A stretch of 9,666 bases of DNA from UBA7359 sp964392105 (lineage in GTDB: Bacteria; Pseudomonadota; Gammaproteobacteria; Eutrophobiales; Eutrophobiaceae), in contig CAYMPA010000114.1 in the NCBI GenBank assembly GCA_964392105.1, forward strand, positions 1 to 9,666, given 5' to 3'. Below the pieces are notes generated by a model that worked only from the letters and a program-made list of their open reading frames with translations, ran no database searches and was not told the DNA's origin. Below are positions 1 through 6,796 of the stretch, in pieces. A program made the position numbers and the translations under genes. The first letter of the stretch is position 1, and each line of letters starts with the position of its first letter.

Positions 1-52
1 TGCTAATATTATTTCTGCAGCAAAACAGTTAATGATGTTTTTACCTAAGTAA
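1..52 (+). CDS. 3' end of an unidentified upstream gene (partial)
   Basis: From position 2 the frame reads ANIISAAKQLMMFLPK and ends at TAA (50-52). The gene body lies outside the window and I do not recognise the protein. The evidence that this is a real gene tail is indirect. The same segment recurs at 9451-9505, the copies stay alike up to 3 bases past this stop codon, and in this frame the second copy reads TNIISAAKQLMMFFPK. The three base differences give two amino-acid changes (A to T, L to F) and no stop or frameshift. The frame is short enough that coincidence cannot be excluded. Confidence 0.45.
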   Translation, partial: ANIISAAKQLMMFLPK

Positions 53-55
53 ATT
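1..55 (+). repeat. Left copy of a 55-bp direct repeat bracketing the B12 operon
   Basis: Positions 1-55 match 9451-9505 in the same orientation at 52 of 55 bases. The differences are at positions 2, 4 and 43. Similarity ends abruptly after AAATT at 55 and 9505. Because the window begins inside this copy, the true left limit is unknown and the repeat may be longer. It coincides with the 3' end of a reading frame, as attachment sites and gene-end duplications often do. No integrase or transposase is visible. Confidence 0.9.
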
Positions 56-515
56 CAGAGCTCACTAAAAGTAACAAATTTCAAAAAAAATCCGCAAATT
101 CAATGGTTGAAAAAACCATTCCTATCGAATAAACATCTCTCATTTTTTTTGTTTGCCCCGTCAACCCATCTTCGTGACTATATTTTATAATTCTTTATAA
201 AACAGTCACTTGAAATTTTTTAGTTTAAAAGTTGGCACTACAGTTTTTCATTATTTGTTATTTTTGCTTTACTTGATGGTTCTACACTAGAAAAGAGAGG
301 GTGCAACCAATTGAATTATAAGATATAATTATTTTTTGATCGCCATATTTTTGCTAAATCAGCCTTTTTCATACAAAAAGTCATGAAGTTGGGTTAAGAA
401 ATCATATTTTATCATAAGCTATCTGACTATTTTAGAGATGATTTTAGTTCATAATTCTGAGGTAATTTTAAGTAAAGCACAATAAACTGACCTTTATTGG
501 ATGCTAGCTCAGCTC
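56..515. other. AT-rich gene-free stretch between upstream gene and B12 operon
   Basis: I find no convincing gene on either strand in these 460 bases, which are clearly richer in A and T than the operon. The stretch holds several small AT-rich inverted repeats. AATGGTT/AACCATT (102-108 and 114-120) is followed only distantly by a T-run. TTTTATA/TATAAAA lies at 183-189 and 196-202. AATTATA/TATAATT (314-320 and 324-330) is directly followed by ATTTTTTG. The last looks most like a weak terminator, but a stem made only of A and T is expected by chance here. No tRNA, IS end or CRISPR array was recognised. Confidence 0.6.
314..337 (+). terminator. Weak terminator-like AT hairpin with T-run
   Basis: A perfect 7-bp stem AATTATA/TATAATT with a 3-base loop (AGA) is followed by A and six T residues. 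The geometry resembles a Rho-independent terminator, but the stem has no G-C pairs and would be unstable. It lies about 260 bases after the stop of the upstream partial gene. It could equally be a chance feature of AT-rich DNA, or its TATAAT (324-329) a stray -10-like sequence, for which I see no good -35. Confidence 0.15.
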
Positions 516-544
516 TTGACTTTATACCTACACCATAATAAGAT
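516..544 (+). promoter_or_regulatory. Probable sigma70 promoter of the B12 operon
   Basis: TTGACT (516-521, 5 of 6 to the -35 consensus) and TAAGAT (539-544, 4 of 6 to the -10 consensus) are separated by exactly 17 bases. Transcription would begin near 551, just before the first riboswitch stem. This placement is the main support. No operator was recognised nearby, so control is probably through the riboswitch in the transcript. Confidence 0.5.
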
Positions 545-554
545 TTATATCAAT

Positions 555-766
555 TGCTTCAGGTGTCTCTTGATTTTCTACTCAAGGGATTAAACGGGAA
601 GCCGGTGAGAACTGATAACAGTCAGGACAATCCCGGCACTGCCCCCGCAACGGTGAACGAGTTAAAGCCGATCATATAGCCACTGCGTTTTTACGTGGGA
701 AGGTGATTTGCTGGTAAACATTACCACTCGTGAGTCCGGAGACCGGCCTGTAGTCTTTAACAAGCA
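555..766 (+). promoter_or_regulatory. Cobalamin riboswitch (B12 element)
   Basis: This RNA in the 5' leader binds adenosylcobalamin or a related corrinoid and lowers expression of the genes downstream. The conserved blocks appear in the expected order: GGTG (562-565), GGGAAGCCGGTG (596-607), CTGCCCCCGCAACGGT (639-654), the B12 box AGCCACTG (678-685), TGGGAAGG (696-703), and GAGTCCGGAGACCGGCC (732-748). A small hairpin GGTAA/TTACC (713-717 and 721-725) sits between the last two. CAGG (560-563) can pair with CCTG (747-750), and TGCTT (555-559) with AAGCA (762-766), closing the element. It precedes btuB, a classic target, and probably governs the whole operon. Confidence 0.97.
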
Positions 767-881
767 TAGCGGAGGGCGATGCTGTGATTAGCAGGTCATT
801 TCTCCTCCTGGTCTATTTTTCCTCTGCGTGTTTTTTTATCACCAATTTGCGTACGGGCGAGTACGCTTGAGGAAATTAATA
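763..881 (+). promoter_or_regulatory. btuB: Riboswitch expression platform that can hide the btuB ribosome binding site
   Basis: The btuB ribosome binding site GAGGAA (869-874) lies 7 bases before its ATG. TTTCCTC (818-824) is an exact complement of GAGGAAA (869-875), and GCGT (826-829) pairs with ACGC (863-866) just inside, giving about 11 pairs around a small internal loop. A competing hairpin GCGTAC/GTACGC (849-854 and 861-866) shares bases with it. Upstream, GGAGGG (771-776) could capture the pyrimidine strand. AGCAT (763-767) can pair with ATGCT (779-783), which conflicts with closure of the riboswitch through AAGCA. The layout suggests control of translation initiation. The T-run at 831-837 lacks a good hairpin in front of it. 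Confidence 0.45.
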
Positions 882-2714
882 ATGAATAAACGTTGCCTAT
901 TTACAGCGTCAATACTGCTGTGTGTTCAATCAACTTTTGCTTTTGCCTCCGACTCTGAACTTCAAACTATCATCGTCACTGCATCACGTATTGCAGAAAC
1001 AGCGGATGACACACTTGCTTCTGTTAGTGTTATTACCAGAGAAGACATTGAGCGTCAGCAGGCACAATCTGTTCAGAGTGTGTTGCAAGGCATGGCGGGT
1101 ATCAATATTACTAACAACGGCGGACTAGGAAAGGCTACCTCGGTATTCTTACGTGGCACCGAATCAGATCATGTACTGGTGCTTATTGATGGCATTAAGG
1201 TGGGTTCAGCCACGCTTGGTACTACTGCATTACAGCACATTCCCATTGAACAAGTCGAACGCATTGAAATTGTGCGTGGTCCGCTTTCTAGCTTGTATGG
1301 TTCTGAAGCTATTGGTGGTGTGATTCAAATTTTTACTCGTAAAGGTGGGGGGGAAACTAAACCATTCTTTAGTATTGGCGCTGGTCGTTATGGTACCTAT
1401 AATGCTTCGGTTGGTGTGTCTGGAGGGAGTGAACGAGGCTGGTTTAGTTTAAGCGCGAGTGGTATTGATAATAAAGGTTTTAATGCTTGTAATGGAAAAC
1501 CTTCTCCCGATGGTGCTGGTTGTTTTACTATTGAACCAGATGATGATGGCTACAACAATCTGTCTGGGGCGCTGCGTGTAGGCTATCGATTTGAAAGCGG
1601 ACTTGATATTGATGTTCATGCATTACAATCTACAAGTGATATAGAATTTGATGGAGGATTTGTTAATGAATCTGAATCACTTCAGCATGTTTTCGGTGGA
1701 ACTGTACGTTTTTCTCCGCATGATATTTGGCATCTTTCTCTGGCAATTGGCAGCAGCCAGGATGAGACCGATAACTTCAAAGATGGTACATTTCAAACAC
1801 GTTTCGAAACCGAACGCAATACTGCTTCTTTTCAAAATGACTTTTCCATTATGGGTGATCATTTACTTACTCTTGGTGTCGATTACCAGAAAGATCGGGT
1901 AGACGGAACGACTCATTATTCGGTGACTTCTCGTGATAATAAGGGCATCTTTAGCCAATATCTGGCTACCATAGGTCATCAAGACCTACAGCTTTCCTTG
2001 CGTCAGGATGACAATGAACAGTTTGGTCATCATACCACTGGAAATGTTGCCTGGGGTTATAGGTTAGATGATGGTTTACGAGTTAACGCATCCTACGGCA
2101 CTGCTTTTAAGTCACCAACTTTTAACGAGCTATATTACCCTGGTTATGGTAACGCTAATCTTCAACCGGAAGAGTCACAAAGCATCGAGTTCGGTCTAAG
2201 TGGCAAAACGAGCTGGGGACGTTGGTCGTCTAATATTTATGAAACACTTGTAGACGATTTAATTGCTTATGACTCAAGTGTTGCAGCACCAGGTAACATT
2301 AACCAGGCACGTATTCGTGGCCTGGAAATAATACTCGCCACACAGATAAAATCCTGGGATTTCACCGCAAACTTTACACTACTTGATCCTGAGAATCGTT
2401 CTAATGGATCTAGCAAAGGAAACGTATTGCCGAGACGTGCAAAACAATCAATGAGCATTGACGCGAGTCATAAAGTTGGTAAAACGACACTTGGTTCAAC
2501 TCTAATTTTTGAAGGTGGACGTTATGACGACCTGTCTAATACACGAGAACTCAGTGGTTATGCCACGGTCGATTTACGTGCAGAATATGTTTTTGCTGAA
2601 GATTGGTTATTACAGGCACGTATCGAGAATTTATTTGATAAAGACTACGAAACAGCTGCATTTTATAACCAACCTGGACGCGGTTTATACATGACACTTC
2701 GTTATCAACCCTAA
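882..2714 (+). CDS. btuB: BtuB, TonB-dependent outer-membrane vitamin B12 receptor
   Basis: BtuB carries cobalamins across the outer membrane using energy passed on by TonB. From ATG 882 the protein has 610 residues, near the usual size. I chose this start because GAGGAA lies 7 bases upstream and because it gives a clean signal peptide (residues 1-22, cleavage after AFA). An ATG at 828 would add 18 residues ahead of the signal and falls inside the leader structure. A TonB box (LQTIIVTA, 27-34) is followed by the plug domain (about 42-153, with FLRG, LIDGIKVG and IEIVRGP motifs) and a beta barrel. A loop with two cysteines (203 and 214) and an Asp-rich DDDG (220-223) resembles the region where E. 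coli BtuB binds calcium. The C-terminus is RYQP, not ending in the usual aromatic residue. The B12 riboswitch upstream supports the cobalamin assignment over other siderophore-type receptors. Confidence 0.95.
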   Translation: MNKRCLFTASILLCVQSTFAFASDSELQTIIVTASRIAETADDTLASVSVITREDIERQQAQSVQSVLQGMAGINITNNGGLGKATSVFLRGTESDHVLVLIDGIKVGSATLGTTALQHIPIEQVERIEIVRGPLSSLYGSEAIGGVIQIFTRKGGGETKPFFSIGAGRYGTYNASVGVSGGSERGWFSLSASGIDNKGFNACNGKPSPDGAGCFTIEPDDDGYNNLSGALRVGYRFESGLDIDVHALQSTSDIEFDGGFVNESESLQHVFGGTVRFSPHDIWHLSLAIGSSQDETDNFKDGTFQTRFETERNTASFQNDFSIMGDHLLTLGVDYQKDRVDGTTHYSVTSRDNKGIFSQYLATIGHQDLQLSLRQDDNEQFGHHTTGNVAWGYRLDDGLRVNASYGTAFKSPTFNELYYPGYGNANLQPEESQSIEFGLSGKTSWGRWSSNIYETLVDDLIAYDSSVAAPGNINQARIRGLEIILATQIKSWDFTANFTLLDPENRSNGSSKGNVLPRRAKQSMSIDASHKVGKTTLGSTLIFEGGRYDDLSNTRELSGYATVDLRAEYVFAEDWLLQARIENLFDKDYETAAFYNQPGRGLYMTLRYQP

Positions 2715-2736
2715 CCATATAATCAAGGAAAAAATA

Positions 2737-3318
2737 ATGTTAACACTTTCAACCCGAAATCAGATTTTTATTGGCTTTGTTCTGATATTGCTGATGGTAG
2801 CCACACGTGGTCACCATTTTGCTACACTGGAACATCTTCCTGGCGCTACCTGGACGGTGTTTTTTCTCGCTGGTTTTTACCTTCGTTCCATTTGGACATT
2901 GTTGGGATTGCTTATGCTGACATGGTTAGTGGACTACGCATCATTTACCTGGGGAGGTAGCAGTGGTTTTTGTTTAACTCGAGCCTATGTCTTCCTTTTG
3001 CCAGCATACGCAGCACTCTGGTTCAGTGGCCACTGGTATGCAAAACGATATCGATTTGAGTGGCGTACGTTAATGCCATTTGTAAGTGCTGTACTTTTAG
3101 GTTCTGCGTTTTGTGAATTATTTTCCAGTGGCGGATTTTATTTCTTTTCGGGTCGTTTTGTAGAAACAAGTTTCGTAGAGTTTGGTGGAAGATTAATAAA
3201 GTATTACCCATCTTATTTAAAGTCACTAGCGTTCTACGTAAGTATTGCGGCAGTGATACATACACTCTTTGCTTTAACACTCGATATGGCTAATGAGAAA
3301 AAACTCACAGTAAAATGA
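2737..3318 (+). CDS. btuM: BtuM-type solitary ECF S-component for cobalamin uptake
   Basis: This is a 193-residue, very hydrophobic protein with about six membrane segments (roughly 8-22, 33-47, 50-66, 82-97, 110-130 and 161-181). Its size, its position after btuB under a B12 riboswitch, and absence of btuCDF nearby fit BtuM, a cobalamin transporter related to ECF S-components. In Thiobacillus denitrificans BtuM a cysteine (Cys80) binds the cobalt and removes cyanide. Here Cys79 sits in GFCLTRAY. His27, Asp66, Tyr84 and Arg152 fall one position before the binding-site residues I recall for that protein (H28, D67, Y85, R153). The comparison is from memory, not an alignment. AAGGAA (2725-2730) is its ribosome binding site, 22 bases after btuB. 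The stop overlaps the cobO start as ATGA. It would move corrinoid across the inner membrane. Confidence 0.8.
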   Translation: MLTLSTRNQIFIGFVLILLMVATRGHHFATLEHLPGATWTVFFLAGFYLRSIWTLLGLLMLTWLVDYASFTWGGSSGFCLTRAYVFLLPAYAALWFSGHWYAKRYRFEWRTLMPFVSAVLLGSAFCELFSSGGFYFFSGRFVETSFVEFGGRLIKYYPSYLKSLAFYVSIAAVIHTLFALTLDMANEKKLTVK

Positions 3319-3923
3319 ATATCTCAGACAAACAAGCCCAGCGACATCGCAGTCGTATGGAGCATAAAAGAGAAGTCATAGACAGCTCTATTGCCAAGGC
3401 AGATAAAGAACAAGGATTGTTGCTGGTACTCACTGGTAATGGCAAGGGAAAATCCAGTTCGGCGTTTGGGATGGTGGCACGTGCGTTGGGGCATGGCTTG
3501 CAAGTTGGCGTGGCACAATTTATTAAAGGTCGAAAGGATACAGGGGAAGAGGGATTTTTTAGTCAACAGTCTGATGTTACCTGGCATGTGCTTGGAGAAG
3601 GTTTTACCTGGGAAACACAAAACCTTGAACGAGATATTGAAACCGCCGATCGTGGTTGGGTAGTAGCTAAGAAGATGTTGAGCGATGAATCGCTGGACTT
3701 GATTGTGCTTGATGAACTGACCTATCTGCTTAAATATGGCTGGTTGCAGCTGGATACGCTGTTGGTCGACTTAAAAGTCCGTCCGAGCATGCAGCATGTT
3801 GTCATTACAGGGCGGGGAGCACCTGAAGCCCTTCTAGAAGCGGCTGATACAGTCAGTGAATTGCAGGATGTAAAACATGCTTACAGAGCAGGTGTGAAGG
3901 CGCAAAAAGGGATTGATCTGTGA
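3315..3923 (+). CDS. cobO: CobO, corrinoid adenosyltransferase
   Basis: The enzyme transfers the 5'-deoxyadenosyl group of ATP to reduced cobalt, in de novo synthesis and in salvage of imported corrinoids. The 202-residue length is typical of the CobA/CobO/BtuR family. Visible motifs are an N-terminal basic helix (about 1-25), the P-loop GNGKGKSS (41-48), GFTWET (96-101), the acidic VLDELTY (131-137), ITGRGAP (164-170) and the family's C-terminal AGVKAQKGIDL. Nothing is missing. Its ATG overlaps the btuM stop by 4 bases and its stop overlaps the cobB GTG start by 4 bases. Sitting next to the importer, it would convert incoming cobalamin to the coenzyme form, which may also be the riboswitch ligand. 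Confidence 0.96.
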   Translation: MNISDKQAQRHRSRMEHKREVIDSSIAKADKEQGLLLVLTGNGKGKSSSAFGMVARALGHGLQVGVAQFIKGRKDTGEEGFFSQQSDVTWHVLGEGFTWETQNLERDIETADRGWVVAKKMLSDESLDLIVLDELTYLLKYGWLQLDTLLVDLKVRPSMQHVVITGRGAPEALLEAADTVSELQDVKHAYRAGVKAQKGIDL

Positions 3924-5218
3924 GGTCTTGCCCCGCGTTATTCATTTCTTCACCTGCCTCTGGGCAAGGGAAAACAACGGTAACAGCGGCATTAGCTCGA
4001 TATCACCGTGACCGTGGTCGCTGCGTTCGCGTATTTAAAGCCGGCCCTGATTTTTTGGATCCAATGATTCTTGAGAGAGCTTCCAGTGCGCCTGTCTACC
4101 AGCTTGATTTATGGATGGGAGGAGAAGATCATTGCCGTGAGCTTTTATATGAAGCAGCGGGTGAAGCAGATCTAATTTTAATTGAAGGTGTTATGGGGCT
4201 CTTTGATGGCAATCCTTGTAGTGCTGATTTGGCGACATTTTTTAATATACCAGTGATGGCGGTAATTGATAGCACAGCCATGGCACAAACATTTGGTGCG
4301 TTGGCGTTAGGGCTAGCTAATTATCGCAGTGATTTACCATTTGCCGGTGTGTTTGCCAACCGAGTGGCAAGTCAGTCACATTATCAAATGCTTGAAGAAA
4401 GCTTGCCACCTGAACTGACTTTATTTGGATGGCTTGCACGAGATGCAAACATGACGTTACCTGAACGACATCTTGGCCTGCTACAGGCGGTTGAGATTGA
4501 TGATCTTGATGAGCGAATTGTAAAAGCGGCAGCTGCCCTTAATGGGGGCGGAGATGTTATACCAGAATCCGTCATTTTCGAAGCTCCGACCTCCAGTGAA
4601 CAGTCGAAAAGATCTTACTCATCGAGTCTGAAACGTGTATGCATTGGTGTTGCCCAGGATCAGGCGTTTGCTTTTTTGTATCGTAGCAATTTTGATTTAT
4701 TGAATGCGATGGGTGCACAAATCAAGTTTTTCTCCCCGCTCAATGACAGCGCCCTACCAGAAGTCGATGCACTTTACCTGCCCGGTGGTTACCCCGAATT
4801 ACACCTTGAAACATTGGCAGCTAATACGTCGATGAAAGCCTATATTTATGCTCATTATGTCGCGGGTAAAGCGATGGTGGCTGAGTGCGGAGGCATGCTG
4901 TATTTGCTTGAATCACTATCTGATAAAGAAGGATTAACGGGTTCTATGGCAGGGGTGTTGCCTGCTAAAGCTGAAGTGCAAACACGTTTAACAAACTTAG
5001 GTTTGCACAGTGTTGTACTGCCCGAAGGCGACCTCAGGGGGCATACTTTCCATCATTCAAAAATGTATTGCGACCTGGACCCAGTGGCCTATACAGAATC
5101 TGACAAGCATCACGGTACAGCTGAACCGGTTTATCGACAAAAACGATTAACGGCTACTTATCTGCATTTTTATTTTCCTTCTAATCCCATAGCCAGCGCA
5201 CGTTTGTTTCTGTCATGA
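3920..5218 (+). CDS. cobB: CobB/CbiA, cobyrinate a,c-diamide synthase
   Basis: The enzyme uses glutamine and ATP to amidate the a and c carboxylates of cobyrinate, or of hydrogenobyrinate in the aerobic pathway. The 432-residue protein has both expected domains. The N-terminal ATP-binding domain has the P-loop SPASGQGKTT (11-20), FKAGPDFLDP (39-48) and LIEGVMGLFDG (87-97). The C-terminal glutamine amidotransferase has LPGGYPELH (287-295), nucleophile Cys323 in AECGGM, GHTFHHS (374-380) and His416 in YLHFYFPSNP. GTG at 3920 is chosen because it overlaps the cobO stop (GTGA), has AAAGGG upstream and puts the P-loop at the normal distance. The sequence does not decide between CobB and CbiA substrates. 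Without ring-building genes in the window the pathway type stays open. Confidence 0.94.
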   Translation: MRSCPALFISSPASGQGKTTVTAALARYHRDRGRCVRVFKAGPDFLDPMILERASSAPVYQLDLWMGGEDHCRELLYEAAGEADLILIEGVMGLFDGNPCSADLATFFNIPVMAVIDSTAMAQTFGALALGLANYRSDLPFAGVFANRVASQSHYQMLEESLPPELTLFGWLARDANMTLPERHLGLLQAVEIDDLDERIVKAAAALNGGGDVIPESVIFEAPTSSEQSKRSYSSSLKRVCIGVAQDQAFAFLYRSNFDLLNAMGAQIKFFSPLNDSALPEVDALYLPGGYPELHLETLAANTSMKAYIYAHYVAGKAMVAECGGMLYLLESLSDKEGLTGSMAGVLPAKAEVQTRLTNLGLHSVVLPEGDLRGHTFHHSKMYCDLDPVAYTESDKHHGTAEPVYRQKRLTATYLHFYFPSNPIASARLFLS

Positions 5219-5880
5219 GTGATTTCACTAAAGAGGAAATCAGTGCAGTATATCGTATGATGCGTGAAAGGCGTGACATGCGTCACTTTTTACCTGACCC
5301 CGTAGATACTGACATTCTCAAACGCATCATTGAGGCGGCTCATCTTTCACCGAATGTAGGCATGATGCAACCCTGGCGTTTTTTGCGGATTACCGACTCA
5401 TTATTACGCGATTCGATTCATGCCTTAGTGGATAAAGAGCTTTTAATCACCGCTGCAGCTTTGCCTTCTCGAAATGAAGAATTCCTTAAAGTTAAAATTG
5501 AGGGCATCAAAGAGTGCGCTGAGCTGCTTGTTGTTTCGCTTATGCCAGATAGAGATAAACACATCATTGGTCGTCGGACGATGGCAGATATGGATATGGC
5601 CTCTATTGGTTGTGCCATTCAAAATATGTGGTTAGCTGCACGGGCAGAAGGCATAGGGATGGGATGGGTTTCTTTTTTTGAACCTCAGTCACTGGTTGAA
5701 CTGTTGTCGTTACCTGAAGGTGCGCGACCCGTTGCCATTCTATGTATTGGTCACGTTGCTAGGTTCTATCCAAGGCCTATGTTTGAAGAAACGGGCTGGG
5801 GGAAACGCTTATCAATGGATGACATTCTATTCGAGAATAAATGGCCCAAAGATATCGGAGGAACTCCCACTGAATATTAA
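5215..5880 (+). CDS. bluB: BluB, 5,6-dimethylbenzimidazole synthase
   Basis: BluB is an oxygen-dependent flavin enzyme of the nitroreductase fold that breaks down reduced FMN to 5,6-dimethylbenzimidazole, the lower ligand of B12. The 221-residue length is typical. Diagnostic segments are RERRDMRHF (17-25), the FMN-contacting SPNVGMMQPW (45-54), GRRTMADMDMASIG (119-132) and GMGWVSFF (148-155). The Asp of RRDMR and the Ser of WVS probably correspond to the catalytic Asp32 and Ser167 described in Sinorhizobium meliloti BluB, which I could not align. Its place among cobalamin genes excludes an ordinary nitroreductase. The ATG overlaps the cobB stop as ATGA with little ribosome binding site. Its presence implies DMB synthesis in the presence of oxygen. 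Confidence 0.95.
   Translation: MSDFTKEEISAVYRMMRERRDMRHFLPDPVDTDILKRIIEAAHLSPNVGMMQPWRFLRITDSLLRDSIHALVDKELLITAAALPSRNEEFLKVKIEGIKECAELLVVSLMPDRDKHIIGRRTMADMDMASIGCAIQNMWLAARAEGIGMGWVSFFEPQSLVELLSLPEGARPVAILCIGHVARFYPRPMFEETGWGKRLSMDDILFENKWPKDIGGTPTEY
5857..5872 (+). promoter_or_regulatory. cbiB: Ribosome binding site that points to a CTG start for cbiB
   Basis: GGAGGA (5857-5862) is the best ribosome binding site inside the operon and lies within the last codons of bluB. The only near-cognate start at ideal spacing in the cbiB frame is CTG at 5870, 7 bases on. Initiation there would place the start 11 bases before the end of bluB, in keeping with the short overlaps elsewhere in the operon. 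Confidence 0.6.
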
Positions 5881-6796
5881 TTTAGAAGTTGCATCACTGG
5901 TTCTTTCTGCTGTTCTTTTAGACTGGTGGTTAGGCGAGCCTCGCCGTTTTCATCCACTGGTTGGCTTTGGTTACATTGCAAATTATGTGCAGAAAAAATG
6001 TTACGGTAACCGAAGTGAAAAAGCATCTTTAAAAAAAATACGCGGCATAGTAGCCGTCGCATTATTGCTTTTTCCGGCAGCTATTATTGCCATTATTCTG
6101 TCTTCGTTGCCTTATGTTGGCTTAGCCTTAAATGCTCTGATGCTCTATTTTTGTTTGGGCCATAAAAGTCTACATGATCATGCGCTTCCCATTATAAAGG
6201 CACTGCAAAATAATAATGATAAAGAGGCGCGTTATCTGGCAGGTCGCATGGTCAGCCGTGATACAGAATCTCTTGATATCGTAATGTCTACAACTGAATC
6301 TGTTTTGGAAAATGGTAATGATGCTGTGTTTGGTACAGTGTTCTGGTTTGTAATTGCGGGTGCACCTGGTGCTGTACTTTATCGATTAGCGAACACACTT
6401 GACGCTATGTGGGGATATCGTAATGAGCGTTATTATAATTTTGGTTGGGCTGCTGCTCGTTTTGATGACCTATTAAATTATTTACCCGCTCGACTTACCG
6501 CTCTGACTTATGCACTTATAGGCAAAACACAGAAGGCCTTATTTTGTTGGCGAACACAGGCACCGGCATGGGACAGTCCAAATGCAGGGCCTGTGATGGC
6601 GGCAGGTGCTGGAGCACTTGGTATTTCTATCGGTGGTGCTGCGTGTTATCAGGGTGAATGGCACAAACGTCCTGTTCTTGGTACAGAAGAAAAGCCTGAA
6701 ACCAGAGATATTGAACGCGCACTTAAACTAGTAAGGCATGGTGTATGGCTATGGGTTGTCGCTTTATTTATTGTTGGAGGCGTTTCTTATGCTTGA
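5870..6796 (+). CDS. cbiB: CbiB (CobD in Pseudomonas naming), adenosylcobinamide-phosphate synthase
   Basis: This integral membrane enzyme joins aminopropanol phosphate to adenosylcobyric acid, giving adenosylcobinamide phosphate. Family motifs, counted from the chosen start, are LDWWLGEPRRFHPLVGFG (17-34), VSRDTESLD (128-136), ESVLENGNDAV (144-153) and SPNAGPVMAAGAGALG (236-251), with membrane segments at about 6-20, 62-96, 155-170 and 290-306. The start is unusual. No ATG, GTG or TTG lies where family members begin. A strong GGAGGA (5857-5862) stands 7 bases before CTG 5870, giving 308 residues, a normal length. In-frame ATGs at 5819 and 5678 would extend the protein into bluB by 62 or 203 bases with unrelated residues. 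ATT 5876 is a weaker option. The product depends on CobC and CobQ encoded just downstream. Confidence 0.93.
   Translation: MNINLEVASLVLSAVLLDWWLGEPRRFHPLVGFGYIANYVQKKCYGNRSEKASLKKIRGIVAVALLLFPAAIIAIILSSLPYVGLALNALMLYFCLGHKSLHDHALPIIKALQNNNDKEARYLAGRMVSRDTESLDIVMSTTESVLENGNDAVFGTVFWFVIAGAPGAVLYRLANTLDAMWGYRNERYYNFGWAAARFDDLLNYLPARLTALTYALIGKTQKALFCWRTQAPAWDSPNAGPVMAAGAGALGISIGGAACYQGEWHKRPVLGTEEKPETRDIERALKLVRHGVWLWVVALFIVGGVSYA

Noticed and set aside
83..151. AATGGTT/AACCATT hairpin as terminator of the upstream gene
   Set aside because: The T-run on the plus strand is about 20 bases beyond the stem and the A-run on the other side is about 11 bases away, so neither strand has terminator geometry.
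740..820. Possible long-range terminator AGACC (740-744) with GGTCT (810-814) before a T-run at 816-820
   Set aside because: Only five pairs close a loop of about 65 bases, and the 3' strand sits close to better competing pairings. It is too weak to call a terminator.
828..881. Upstream ATG as the btuB start, adding 18 residues
   Set aside because: The extension precedes the signal peptide, has no ribosome binding site and lies within the leader structures. ATG 882 has GAGGAA at ideal spacing.
5678..5869. Long N-terminal extension of cbiB reaching into bluB
   Set aside because: It overlaps the conserved bluB coding sequence by 203 bases, and its residues do not resemble any CbiB N-terminus.
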